From the IMG/VR virus record IMGVR_UViG_3300032088_000004, positions 1 through 63,841 of that record: a stretch of DNA of 63,841 nucleotides, one strand, 5' to 3'. Positions 30,541 to 39,029 of this stretch are shown here, piece by piece. A program made the translations under genes and the position numbers. Under the pieces are notes generated by a model, which saw only the letters and a program-made list of their open reading frames with translations, ran no database searches and was not told the origin of the DNA. The stretch's first letter is position 1. Every line of letters begins with the position of its first letter. The DNA is from a virus.

Positions 30541-30617
30541 TGGAGCCTAAGGCAGGATTCGAACTTGCAGCTTCCTCGCTGGACACGAGGCACCCATTCC
30601 TATAGGGTCTCTTAGGC
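30541..30617 (-). tRNA. tRNA-Gly (UCC), atypical
   Basis: A 77-nt cloverleaf including an encoded CCA. The acceptor stem GCCTAAG/CTTAGGC is perfect, the D stem is ACCC/GGGT, the anticodon stem is CCTCG/CGAGG, and the T arm is GCAAG-TTCGAAT-CCTGC with one A-C mismatch. The 7-nt anticodon loop TGTCCAG gives UCC. G1-C72, C2-G71, U73, C35 and C36 agree with bacterial tRNA-Gly identity. Odd points are G at position 33, normally an invariant U, and A8 with U14, which swaps the usual U8-A14 pair. It may be poorly active in translation or serve another purpose. Confidence 0.8.
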
Positions 30618-30627
30618 ATACTTGTTC

Positions 30628-31821
30628 CTACTTTTTCAGAAACTTTGATTGTCTCTTGTTCCACTGGTAGGCTTCATTTGAGACTCTATCGTCAGCCAAA
30701 TGTTTGTGGAAAATTATGCGGTCACAAAGGCTGCAGCCGCAGGCCTTAAAGTTCTTGTTTTTGTTATATTCCGAGATGTCTTCTAGGTTCTTTTTCTTCT
30801 GCTTCGCGTACTCGGACAGAGTTGTAAGATTCGCCTCGAAAGTCACGAATATTGTAATTTCATCGCGGACGGCGCTATGAGTTTCTCTTTTCGACCAATT
30901 ACCCTCATTTAAGGGCGCGAAGACACCTCTCTTCAATCGTGTAGTCGCGACTTCCTTACAGTAGGTGTTCTCTATTATCTCGGTGGACCAAGTGTCTTCA
31001 AAGAACTTGTTGTGAATCTTTTCTATTTCGCTCGTGTGAGGCTTGTCTAATACGAATGCCCGGTTTTCGGAGAAAACAGCGCCGACGATGTTTCCAAGCT
31101 CTGATTCGGGAGCATAATAAGAGTGGTTATTGATTAGATATTTTCTACCATATTCCTTAAGCTTTGCAGTGTCGAAACTAGATGTATCATCCTTCATCCA
31201 ATGCTCTGGGTCCTCAATATCAAGCAGCCTCTGTCCGTCGAGCGCATTAACATAGTCTCTCCTCTCCATGTCTCTAGTTTGGCTTTGTGATCTATCGTTA
31301 CTGTAGTCTGCCAATTTTTTGAGAAAAGACATATACTTATAAGGCTTAGAGTCAAAGTCGTCTGGAGGTGAAAGGAGCAAAACATCACAAAGAGACTGAT
31401 GCTTATACTCTTCAATAGCCATCTTATGCATCTGCAGCCTCTTCCAACCTGCTACTCCGTAAATCTCTTCATCTATCTCTACGACGATAGGGATTCGCTC
31501 TCGTCTTTCGGCGCGGACATATATCTCCTCATAAAGCTCCTGCAGGCCTTCCGTGGTTCCTGCCTTTTGTATCCTCATTTGAAGCTGTTTGAAGTAACGT
31601 TCGTTTGATTCTGTGCACCTAGCCAAGTTACCCAGGTCGATAGACTTCAAAACCTCCACTCCGAATCCTAGATTGACACCTTCCAAAAATATGAGGTCAA
31701 ACATCTTTTTGATTCTTGGGTCTGAGTCCTTCCATGGATCATTGTATCCGAGTTCAACAATCTGGTCTTTTATAGCCACTGAATGTGTGGGCTTAATGTG
31801 TAAAACTTTTTTATTTTTCAT
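30628..31821 (-). CDS. Hypothetical protein with ParB-like segment and cysteine cluster
   Basis: A 397-residue protein. Around residues 112-135 it reads RIPIVVEIDEEIYGVAGWKR, similar to the start of ParB/Srx-type nuclease domains (a strand, then dG.kR..A), but with AGWKR instead of DGxHR. The C-terminus has CGCSLCDRIIFHKHL, a probable zinc site. The role is unknown. It precedes the tRNA and has its own promoter. Confidence 0.55.
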   Translation of the reverse strand: MKNKKVLHIKPTHSVAIKDQIVELGYNDPWKDSDPRIKKMFDLIFLEGVNLGFGVEVLKSIDLGNLARCTESNERYFKQLQMRIQKAGTTEGLQELYEEIYVRAERRERIPIVVEIDEEIYGVAGWKRLQMHKMAIEEYKHQSLCDVLLLSPPDDFDSKPYKYMSFLKKLADYSNDRSQSQTRDMERRDYVNALDGQRLLDIEDPEHWMKDDTSSFDTAKLKEYGRKYLINNHSYYAPESELGNIVGAVFSENRAFVLDKPHTSEIEKIHNKFFEDTWSTEIIENTYCKEVATTRLKRGVFAPLNEGNWSKRETHSAVRDEITIFVTFEANLTTLSEYAKQKKKNLEDISEYNKNKNFKACGCSLCDRIIFHKHLADDRVSNEAYQWNKRQSKFLKK

Positions 31822-31849
31822 TTTTCCTCTTCTAATTTGTTATGTCTAC

Positions 31850-31878
31850 AGTATATCAAATATTAGCTAATCTGTAAA
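31850..31878 (-). promoter_or_regulatory. sigma70-type promoter for the 30628-31821 gene and tRNA
   Basis: Reading on the minus strand: -35 TTTACA (31873-31878), 17-bp spacer, -10 TATACT (31850-31855). It lies in the 64-nt gap after the ribonucleotide reductase gene. Confidence 0.78.
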
Positions 31879-31885
31879 GTGTTTT

Positions 31886-33748
31886 TTAAACAAATTTTAT
31901 TTCGCAAGCACCGCCAGCACAGGCAACTTCACCTGCTAGGTTGGTATTGTCCTCATCCTCAGAAACCTGAGTAAGGTCAATGTTTGTGAGTGAGGCCATC
32001 ATAGCCTCATAAGTCTCCTTTGAACAATCTTCGAATGGTGCCTGCGTGTAGGTTCCGCCGTTGTAAGGAAGAACCGACAAGCCGTTATAGCTAGCTCTAT
32101 TATCCCACATCCATTCGCCTACGTCAACCCATTCCGCATCTTTTATTGATACAGTCGCTGAGATGTTGTGGGTGTTCTGCCCCTTGCGAAAACCTGGCTT
32201 TACCCACTCGTCAGTCACGAGTTTTACTCTCTTGAGCAATTGTAGTGCCGACTCTGTTCTCATGATAGAACCTTCTGGGGCCTTCTGTGGAATAGAGATG
32301 ACGGCAGTAGTGTGGGGGCTGAAGTATTCATCCTCTACTAGCTCTGGGTGGTTGTTCAATAAGTGTGCATAGATAGGCTCGTTCTTGCCTACGCGGATTC
32401 TGCGAATATAGTAGTCATTGTGCCAAGCGTGGATACCCGAAGACGTCCCTAGGGTCAAGCTTGTGGTTCCTGCAGGTTTGACGCAGGTTGTTCTTGCTGC
32501 CGGCTTAATACCAATCAACTCTGCGACTCTCGCGTTCTCGACCTTCACACCCTTCGCTGCCTCTTTCATATCAAGTTCTAGCACAGCCCCTGATGCGATA
32601 CCAGTCATGGATACACCGATAAGTGCATCCTTTTCAGTTGTTCTTCTCCAGATGTCACGCAGATAGTGAAAATCAGTGTAGCTGGCCTGCAGTGTTCCAA
32701 TAAAAGTTGCTGCTCTAACTCTTTCGTTGAGGTCTTCTTGAGACTCCACGTTAGATACATTAACCTCTGTAAGATTGCAGAACTGATATGGGCGCAAACC
32801 AATCTCACAGCAAGGGTTGGTTCCCCAGTCTTTATCGTTTGAGAAATAAAAACCAGGCTCTCCTGCGCCAGAAGCTTTTACTCTGTCCCAAAGGTTCATA
32901 AAGTATTCCTTATCAATCTTGTGACGTAGTAGTACAACCGAGTTGTTGGCCCTTCCTCGTTGTGGATTGGTCTCCCACCAATTTCCTGTCTTGGCTGCAA
33001 TCATGTCCTCGTCATCTGCTGAAAACAAGGAAATGAGCGCTGCTCTTCTGATTCCGCCTGCAAGAACTGCGTCCGCAATGTGGCAAATCATGTCGTGTAC
33101 TTCAATTGTGGATAGCTTCTCTCCGTTCTCGCGGTTTGAGAGGATGCCCTCCAATTTGACCAAGCACTCTTTGAGGGGCTGTGGCCCTGGAGCCTTACCA
33201 CCTGAAGTGATTAGCGCTGCTCCCTTTGGCCGAATGTCTGTAAAATCAAATCGAAGCTTCGAGCCTCCATAGAAATATGATCTGGTGATTGCCTTTATTG
33301 CATCCGCCCAACCCTCAATCGAGTCGTTGACCAAAAATCGTCGGGTTCTATTCATGTTCGGTCGCGTGATTTCCGGCAACTTCTCTACGTGGTGCTTCTG
33401 CACCGAGTATCCAACGCCTGTTCCCCCAAGGAGCAGAAACATTGATTCTCCAAAACAACGCCAATCATCAGCTGGCATAAAGGCGCAATTAAAGATACGG
33501 TTTGGTGCCACTTCGATTGGTTTCCCTCCGAACTGCATCGACCTCATTGAAGGTAACACCTTCTTGTCGAAGACCATTTTGTAAGCTTTAATAATTTGAA
33601 GCTCCAGTTCTGGAAACTTCTTTAAGTGCATGTTCATGTTCCGAGTCACCAACTCGACCCACGTTTCCCTTCTTTTTTCAGCCTCAATGTACCTCGCGTA
33701 CTTCATGTGCACTGTAATTGATGATAATATTTGATTTGATAATTCCAT
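31886..33748 (-). CDS. nrdJ: Class II (cobalamin-dependent) ribonucleotide reductase
   Basis: A 620-residue reductase. The opening domain has LPSMRSMQFGGKPIE and IFNCAFMPADDW (one active-site cysteine), and LLLGGTGVGYSVQ follows. NPCCEIGLRPYQFCNLTEVN carries the catalytic C-x-E segment. A C-terminal redox pair is in VACAGGACE. The layout resembles monomeric B12-dependent enzymes of the Lactobacillus type. It makes deoxynucleotides without oxygen dependence but needs adenosylcobalamin, so the host must make or import B12. Glutaredoxin at 10746-10991 may recycle the C-terminal cysteines. Confidence 0.92.
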   Translation of the reverse strand: MELSNQILSSITVHMKYARYIEAEKRRETWVELVTRNMNMHLKKFPELELQIIKAYKMVFDKKVLPSMRSMQFGGKPIEVAPNRIFNCAFMPADDWRCFGESMFLLLGGTGVGYSVQKHHVEKLPEITRPNMNRTRRFLVNDSIEGWADAIKAITRSYFYGGSKLRFDFTDIRPKGAALITSGGKAPGPQPLKECLVKLEGILSNRENGEKLSTIEVHDMICHIADAVLAGGIRRAALISLFSADDEDMIAAKTGNWWETNPQRGRANNSVVLLRHKIDKEYFMNLWDRVKASGAGEPGFYFSNDKDWGTNPCCEIGLRPYQFCNLTEVNVSNVESQEDLNERVRAATFIGTLQASYTDFHYLRDIWRRTTEKDALIGVSMTGIASGAVLELDMKEAAKGVKVENARVAELIGIKPAARTTCVKPAGTTSLTLGTSSGIHAWHNDYYIRRIRVGKNEPIYAHLLNNHPELVEDEYFSPHTTAVISIPQKAPEGSIMRTESALQLLKRVKLVTDEWVKPGFRKGQNTHNISATVSIKDAEWVDVGEWMWDNRASYNGLSVLPYNGGTYTQAPFEDCSKETYEAMMASLTNIDLTQVSEDEDNTNLAGEVACAGGACEIKFV

Positions 33749-33749
33749 T

Positions 33750-35126
33750 TCAACCTTTTCCTCCTTCTTTCTTGAAAATCTTGTATTTTTCTTTTAGAGT
33801 ATCGAGCCTCTCCTTCGAGGACCTCTGGATGATATCATTCACTGACTCGCCTGTCTGGTTCAAAACCTTTATCTTTACATTGCTCGTATCCATAAACAAA
33901 GGATACACGAGCCCATCAGGGCCGTTTCGATTCTTTGCAACGAAGATTCGGCCAGTGTTTGTGTTTTTGTCTTCAACTGTTCGTGAAACGGTGAAGATAA
34001 AATCTGCGACGAAACATTTGTTAAATGCTTCCGAGATTGATTCCATAGTAATCACTTCGGCGTTGAGACCAGACCGGTTAGTTTGTGATGCTGTCCACAA
34101 CGGACACTCGCAAATTTGGGCGATTCCCCTTAACTCTTCGTAAATAGTTTCTAGTTGGTGTCTTTTCTCATCTTTTCCGCTATTTTCTGGCCTGATTAGG
34201 TCCCCGTAGTCTACGATGATCACATCTGGGGCGAAATCTCGCCTTTTTAGCTTCTCAATGTGATTTTTGATTGTCTGAATACTAGCACTTCTTGTTGGGT
34301 ACTCTTTTACTATCAGTTTTCCCTGTATGTCTTTGATTTCGTCATAAATCTTTTCTTTAAAAACGGTTAGATTCTTAAGTTCCACGCCAGTAATAGCAGC
34401 GTCGTAGCGACCAGCGACAATAGTATCAGCAAGTTCCAAAGTATAATGGAGTACATTTTTTCCCTGCTTGAGGGCTTCGGCGCCGAGATGGACAAGCACC
34501 ATTGATTTACCAGCGCCAGTAGGAGCAACAACAACACCAAGTTCACCTTTTCCTAAACCCCCTTTTGCTATGTCATCTATATCTTTCCACCCTGTGGAAA
34601 TTGGGTCTCTCGCTTTCCTTTCGAACCTCTGCTCAAAGTCTACGAAGTAGTCGTACCCTAGGGTGTTATCCGACCCAAGTTTTAGCGCGTCGTCGATAAC
34701 TCTTGACACATCGTCAAAAGAGGAGGACTTGATAAGCTCTACTGATTTAATTAGTGCCTCTTTGAGTTTCTGTTTTTTACAAAAGTCGAGTGCTGTATCT
34801 TTAATATAGTCCGAGGATTCTGGGATTTTACCATTAGCGAGTACCCGGGCGTAATACTCTCGTATTCGCACCTTTACTGACTCAGGTTCAGAGTCGAGGC
34901 CTGTTCGTATGATCGAGTGCATGATGTTAGGAGTAGGGTGGACTCCATATCTTTTTCTGTACTCTTTTACTTTTCCGACGAAAACTCGCAAGTGTTTAAG
35001 TTCAAGAAAGTTAAGGTCCAGCACTTCGAACATCTGGTCTGCGAAGCTTCGGTCATTTAACACTAAATGACAAAGGTCTTCCTGAAATGTTTTTCCGAAC
35101 TTGGAAAAGCTCTTCTCTTGTTCCAT
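33750..35126 (-). CDS. DnaB-type replicative helicase
   Basis: A 458-residue helicase of the T4 gp41/DnaB family. The first 150 residues form a helical N-terminal domain. The RecA-like domain has Walker A APTGAGKS (201-208), FDFEQRF...STGWKDID, the strand VIIVDYGDLIRP (Walker B) and PLWTASQTNRSG (sensor). It unwinds DNA at the fork ahead of DnaE. I see no separate primase in the window. It ends 2 nt before the ribonucleotide reductase gene. Confidence 0.93.
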   Translation of the reverse strand: MEQEKSFSKFGKTFQEDLCHLVLNDRSFADQMFEVLDLNFLELKHLRVFVGKVKEYRKRYGVHPTPNIMHSIIRTGLDSEPESVKVRIREYYARVLANGKIPESSDYIKDTALDFCKKQKLKEALIKSVELIKSSSFDDVSRVIDDALKLGSDNTLGYDYFVDFEQRFERKARDPISTGWKDIDDIAKGGLGKGELGVVVAPTGAGKSMVLVHLGAEALKQGKNVLHYTLELADTIVAGRYDAAITGVELKNLTVFKEKIYDEIKDIQGKLIVKEYPTRSASIQTIKNHIEKLKRRDFAPDVIIVDYGDLIRPENSGKDEKRHQLETIYEELRGIAQICECPLWTASQTNRSGLNAEVITMESISEAFNKCFVADFIFTVSRTVEDKNTNTGRIFVAKNRNGPDGLVYPLFMDTSNVKIKVLNQTGESVNDIIQRSSKERLDTLKEKYKIFKKEGGKG

Positions 35127-35142
35127 TGTTATTCCTTTTCTT

Positions 35143-35164
35143 TAATACAGTATAGCAGACTTCA
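35143..35164 (-). promoter_or_regulatory. Possible extended -10 promoter for the helicase gene
   Basis: On the minus strand TGCTATACT fits an extended -10 element about 20 nt before the helicase ATG. No good -35 hexamer is present at 17 bp, so activity is uncertain. Confidence 0.4.
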
Positions 35165-36124
35165 TCATGAAAAGGAAGTAATAATGTGATTAAATCTTTG
35201 TTCCAAATCTGTGGTCGTTACGGTCAGCACGCCGTCTTGAAGCATTAACTTTCTTATTTCCGTTTGATTGTAGTGGGGCTTATACTGCTCAAACGTATCG
35301 TCAATCCCTTGTTTGGCTTGTATAGATAGCATTGGCGAGGATAATTGCATAATATCATAATTGTTTTCTATTAACTCCTTTGATTCTAAAATATTTGTAT
35401 AAACTTTTTGTTTATTCTCTGGTTTTTGGCATTCTTTAAGAATGTGCTCTAAGTAGTACGTTGCTTCCTCTTTTAGGAAAGGAAAATTCTTTGCCACTGT
35501 CGGTAGTCCCACTCTGGGTACACCTGGTAGATTATCAGAAGAGTCTCCTACAATCGCCCTCGCGAGGGCGAAATTTGTTGGGTGGATGTTGAACTTCTCC
35601 ACTATATTATTCTTGTTCAGATACTCTTTTTGGATAGGTCTGTGTAATATTGTCTTGTCGTCCAACAACTGAATAAAGTCTTTATCGGCTGATACAATTA
35701 CTTTCTGCCACTCTGAAAACATTGGAGTATTCTTGATGTAAGAAATCACATCGTCCGCCTCGACATGAGGTTCCATAAACTGAATCACTGGTGTTTGGTT
35801 GAGGTATTCTATTACTCTTGTTTGTTGCCAAACCTTGTTGTTTAAAACTTCTTCCTCCCCCATCCCCACTTGGGTCCAATTTGTCCTCGGTGGCTTACGT
35901 CCACCCTTGTAATTCTTATTCATTGAGCGCCGCTTCTTAGAACCACCCTTTCCGTCCCAAACCAGAACCAACAGGTCTGGTCGAATCTCTCTCGTCAGTT
36001 TATTAAAAATATTAATAAATGTTCTTATTCCGCCAATGGGGGAGCCGTTTGGGTTTTTGCTAGGGTCTACTATGTATCCGCGGATGAACTGGTTGTACGC
36101 GTCTACTATCATTACTCTCTTCAT
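35165..36124 (-). CDS. 5'-3' exonuclease / RNase H (FEN-1 family)
   Basis: A 319-residue protein of the T4 RNase H and Pol I 5'-nuclease family. Acidic metal-binding motifs are in order: IVDAYNQFIRGY, LLVLVWDGKGG with KKRRS, EPHVEADDVISY, VSADKDFIQLL and the helix-hairpin-helix GDSSDNLPGVPRVG. It removes RNA primers from Okazaki fragments. It lies between UvsX and the helicase, with a terminator-like hairpin immediately upstream. Confidence 0.93.
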   Translation of the reverse strand: MKRVMIVDAYNQFIRGYIVDPSKNPNGSPIGGIRTFINIFNKLTREIRPDLLVLVWDGKGGSKKRRSMNKNYKGGRKPPRTNWTQVGMGEEEVLNNKVWQQTRVIEYLNQTPVIQFMEPHVEADDVISYIKNTPMFSEWQKVIVSADKDFIQLLDDKTILHRPIQKEYLNKNNIVEKFNIHPTNFALARAIVGDSSDNLPGVPRVGLPTVAKNFPFLKEEATYYLEHILKECQKPENKQKVYTNILESKELIENNYDIMQLSSPMLSIQAKQGIDDTFEQYKPHYNQTEIRKLMLQDGVLTVTTTDLEQRFNHIITSFS

Positions 36125-36142
36125 GTTTTCTCCATAAAATAT

Positions 36143-36167
36143 AAAGCCCGGCAGAGAGCCGGGCTTT
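36143..36167 (-). terminator. Rho-independent terminator-like hairpin
   Basis: AAAGCCCGGC and GCCGGGCTTT pair around a 5-nt loop just after the uvsX stop. The following T tract is short and interrupted on both strands, so it may be a partial or bidirectional terminator. Confidence 0.7.
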
Positions 36168-36176
36168 ATTGTTAAG

Positions 36177-37310
36177 CTATTCTTCGGTCGGAATGTCTTC
36201 CGGCTCGTAGAAGTCGCCTGCGTTGCCTTCTCTATTCTTGAACTTCATAATAACATCTTCTTCAATAATAGTCAAGACACTTTCTCTGAATTTTTCACTC
36301 TCAAGTTTGGTGACCCACTGTTTGCGCTGGAACTTTTCCTTAGACCCATCATTGTGGATTAGCGTAAACCAGGCACCAGACTGTTCAAGTCTTTCAGAGA
36401 TTTGGATTGCATCGAACCAACTCTCTTCATCTTGGACACCAACGGCGTCATCTCCCCACAGGATCTTGAAGTTGCAGGTTCGGCCGTGGGTCCCGAAACG
36501 AGACTTCTCCAGCTTTACCTTTACTTCAGATCCAATGCGGAAACCATTGTCATCAACGATGAAACTAGCTTTGGCTTTTCTTGCCGTGAGCCATACACGA
36601 AGTGAATAAGCATAAATCATAGCCTTTCCACCTGGAGTCGTGTACGGTTCAGTCATAGCCTGCGCTGGTGTTCTTGCTCCCAAGTTAGTCTTCAATTGAT
36701 TGAGGACTAGAAAGGTAGCATTAGCATCGGCGATAGGGATAGTTAGCTTTGACATTCCCTTGGCTAGGATTCTAGGCTTTACCGCCATCGAAGACTGAGG
36801 ATTGAAGTCACCGTCAATATCAGAAATCGAGGGAGTAAGAGCCAAAGAATCCCAAATGAAAAGCCACTTGTTGCCAGTGGCTAGCAGTTCTTCGATGGTT
36901 TCCAGGACAAACTCAACAGATGCTGCTTGAACATACATAAGCCTGTCTAAGTCGCAACCTGCTCGCTCCATGAAAGAAGGGTCGATGGCGGACTCTGAAT
37001 CAAAGTACACTACATCGATACCCATCTTTTGGGCGTTCCCAGCAATCTGAGCAGCCAAAAATGACTTACCAGTACCAGGGAGGCCTGCAATCTCTGAGAT
37101 TTTACCCACAGGAATACCAGCGTGTCTGCCCTTGCAAATGATGGCATCAAGCCACCGTGAGCCAGTAGGAATCCACTCATTCACTTCTGTTGGATTGTTA
37201 TCCTGAAGTGAGTGAGCGACTTCTCTGCCGGCTTTCTTGTTGATAATGCCTCGAATAGAGGCAATATCTAAAGCGCCCTTTTTGAGTTTGGTAACCTTAG
37301 CCTTAGGCAT
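36177..37310 (-). CDS. uvsX: UvsX/RecA-like recombinase
   Basis: A 377-residue recombinase. Walker A is GLPGTGKS (76-83), Walker B WLFIWDSLAL, and the L1/sensor region FLVLNQLKTNLG. It forms filaments on single-stranded DNA for strand exchange and recombination-dependent replication. The C-terminus is acidic (EDIPTEE). It directly follows the SSB gene, as in many T4-like phages. Confidence 0.93.
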   Translation of the reverse strand: MPKAKVTKLKKGALDIASIRGIINKKAGREVAHSLQDNNPTEVNEWIPTGSRWLDAIICKGRHAGIPVGKISEIAGLPGTGKSFLAAQIAGNAQKMGIDVVYFDSESAIDPSFMERAGCDLDRLMYVQAASVEFVLETIEELLATGNKWLFIWDSLALTPSISDIDGDFNPQSSMAVKPRILAKGMSKLTIPIADANATFLVLNQLKTNLGARTPAQAMTEPYTTPGGKAMIYAYSLRVWLTARKAKASFIVDDNGFRIGSEVKVKLEKSRFGTHGRTCNFKILWGDDAVGVQDEESWFDAIQISERLEQSGAWFTLIHNDGSKEKFQRKQWVTKLESEKFRESVLTIIEEDVIMKFKNREGNAGDFYEPEDIPTEE

Positions 37311-37317
37311 TCTTCAC

Positions 37318-38076
37318 CTACGCATTCAACAGGTCGTTAAACGCTGCTTCTACTGTGTCTGTCGTACCTGTTGGTGTAGAGTTATTTCCTCCAAACTTTT
37401 GAACTTCGGTGTTACCTGACTCCCCTGCTAGAAACTGGTCCATGATTGACTGAACTTCCGCAGTAGTCTTTCTCTCAAAGATTTCGTCGAAGTTTGGAAT
37501 AGTCTCGAGAAGCTCTGCGCATCGCTCGTCTCCCCCCACAACATCGTCACACAAGACTGTCTTGCGAGGTCGTGGCCGAATATCGGTACGAGGAAAGCTT
37601 GCACCAGGCAACTTGCCGTACATCAGCTTGAGGTCGTTTCCAGTCTCAGGGTCTGTGATATCTCCATAGTCTGGGTCCAAAACAATTGTCAGCAGTTTTT
37701 CGTAAGCCATCTTACCGTATCCCCAAACTCGGATACCCTGGTCTTCTTCCCCTCGGACAAGAACCGGAGAAAAGAAACGTTGCTTTGCGAACATCTCCTT
37801 TGCTTGCCTCTTACTGTCTTCTGTTCCCTCATTCCACAACTTGTTTGCAAAATTGCAGGTTGGGCAGTCATCCCCAAAGTTCCGCTTTGGGCAGAGAAAA
37901 GACTGGCCACCAACACCGTAGTGGAAGTACTTTTCCTTGAACGGGTCGCCGTCCTTCGTGGAAACGATACGGATATTGCTTTCTCCGTCCTCTGGTCGCC
38001 AGAAGTTCTTCTTTCCGTCTCCCTTTCCGTTAAGTTTATCGAGTTTCGCTTTCATAGCGTCTAAGTTAATTGCCAT
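37318..38076 (-). CDS. Single-stranded DNA-binding protein (gp32-like)
   Basis: A 252-residue protein of the T4 gp32 type. A helical start is followed by FWRPEDGESNIRIVS, a zinc site CPKRNFGDDCPTC with HYG upstream as further ligands, and RVWGYGKMAYEKLL. The C-terminus is a Q/N/G/T-rich linker and an acidic-hydrophobic tip (VEAAFNDLLNA), the usual partner-binding tail. It has GGAGG upstream and a long leader with an inverted repeat. Confidence 0.9.
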   Translation of the reverse strand: MAINLDAMKAKLDKLNGKGDGKKNFWRPEDGESNIRIVSTKDGDPFKEKYFHYGVGGQSFLCPKRNFGDDCPTCNFANKLWNEGTEDSKRQAKEMFAKQRFFSPVLVRGEEDQGIRVWGYGKMAYEKLLTIVLDPDYGDITDPETGNDLKLMYGKLPGASFPRTDIRPRPRKTVLCDDVVGGDERCAELLETIPNFDEIFERKTTAEVQSIMDQFLAGESGNTEVQKFGGNNSTPTGTTDTVEAAFNDLLNA

Positions 38077-38126
38077 TGTTATTACCTCCTATGGTATGTT
38101 GCTTTTTTGCACGTTTGGCTATAGCA

Positions 38127-38146
38127 GGTCAGCAAATCTCCTGACC
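38127..38146 (-). promoter_or_regulatory. Inverted repeat in the ssb mRNA leader
   Basis: GGTCAG and CTGACC pair around an 8-nt loop in the untranslated leader between the promoter and the GGAGG of the SSB gene. T4 gp32 represses its own translation by binding a structured leader. A similar control is possible here but not shown. Confidence 0.45.
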
Positions 38147-38156
38147 AACTGTATAT

Positions 38157-38185
38157 ATACTATCAGATTCTGTTGTCTGTGTCAA
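38157..38185 (-). promoter_or_regulatory. sigma70-type promoter for ssb-uvsX
   Basis: Reading on the minus strand: -35 TTGACA (38180-38185), 17-bp spacer, -10 TAGTAT (38157-38162). The -35 lies inside the last codons of the tubulin-like gene. Confidence 0.78.
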
Positions 38186-39029
38186 CAGCTATTTGTTGAA
38201 TTTTTGGTGAGAAGTATTCTACGTAAATGTAGTCACTTTCATATTGTGTTGGATAAATCCCAAACGAAACCTTTGTTTCGTCTGTAATCCTTGATTTCAC
38301 TTTGTTTGTAATTGTTCTGAACAAGTTTTCTTCCGTCTTTAGTTTTTCTTCATTGATACCATAATAGTATACCACTTCTACCTCTTGATTGCAAGGAAAA
38401 AACATCAAATCGTCTTTCTCTAATGATCCCAGGCCGATAGTAGTAATCCTGCAAGATTCTTTTTGTCGCTTAAATGTGGACGTAATCGGCTTTGTGTTTT
38501 TAAACACGTCCAACATATAGTAAGTGCTTGTAAACACATGGTTTATTTGGTCATAGTAGTCGAATACATTAGTGGAACCCGCCAACTCCTCCAACCGCAG
38601 GTTGGATACGAGACAAATTTTTCCAAACAGGCCGCTTCGGGCGTAATTTTGCAATATGCCGCGGCAGGCTCTTTCTTGGAGTGTCTTCTCTTCAGATAAG
38701 ACCTCAACCTCGGGCATGAAATACACGACATCCATTTTCACACCTTTAAGGTGGAGTGAATGGAGGGCCCGCAAAGTGAGGCCCGACGAGGAGGCGCCTC
38801 CGCAGACAAACACTGTGCAGGTTTCCTCGATTGTGCCAAGCCACTTATCCAGCTTTTTTGTGTCCATCGCCTCATATTCTTCTGGGCCATCCAGCTGAGG
38901 CAGGTTAAAATGGTATTTTGTTGTTTTTTGATTTTCAGTACAAATCGTGTAGGGCTTATACATCTTGTATTGACCTAGTTGCTTGACTATATTAGATCCT
39001 GCGGTTCCTATTCCTAGTACTGTCTTCAA
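38163..39029 (-). CDS. FtsZ/tubulin-like protein
   Basis: A 288-residue protein. The N-terminus VLGIGTAGSNIV (4-15) matches the first nucleotide loop of FtsZ/tubulin (GvGGaG.N), and VFVCGGASSSGLTLRAL (73-89) matches the tubulin signature GGGTGTG. Then come KMDVVYFMPEVE, QERACRGILQNY, VSNLRLEELAG and a helix DYYDQINHVF, in the same order as in FtsZ. It is shorter than FtsZ, with a reduced C-terminal domain. It starts with a TTG coupled to the polA-like stop (TTGA). Phage tubulins such as PhuZ position DNA. Whether this one polymerises is unknown. Confidence 0.65.
   Translation of the reverse strand: MKTVLGIGTAGSNIVKQLGQYKMYKPYTICTENQKTTKYHFNLPQLDGPEEYEAMDTKKLDKWLGTIEETCTVFVCGGASSSGLTLRALHSLHLKGVKMDVVYFMPEVEVLSEEKTLQERACRGILQNYARSGLFGKICLVSNLRLEELAGSTNVFDYYDQINHVFTSTYYMLDVFKNTKPITSTFKRQKESCRITTIGLGSLEKDDLMFFPCNQEVEVVYYYGINEEKLKTEENLFRTITNKVKSRITDETKVSFGIYPTQYESDYIYVEYFSPKIQQIAVDTDNRI

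Noticed and set aside
30541-30617. tRNA-Trp (CCA) or tRNA-Asp (GUC) by shifting the anticodon loop to restore U33
   Set aside because: Either shift breaks the perfect five-pair anticodon stem. The glycine reading keeps all stems and the glycine identity elements.
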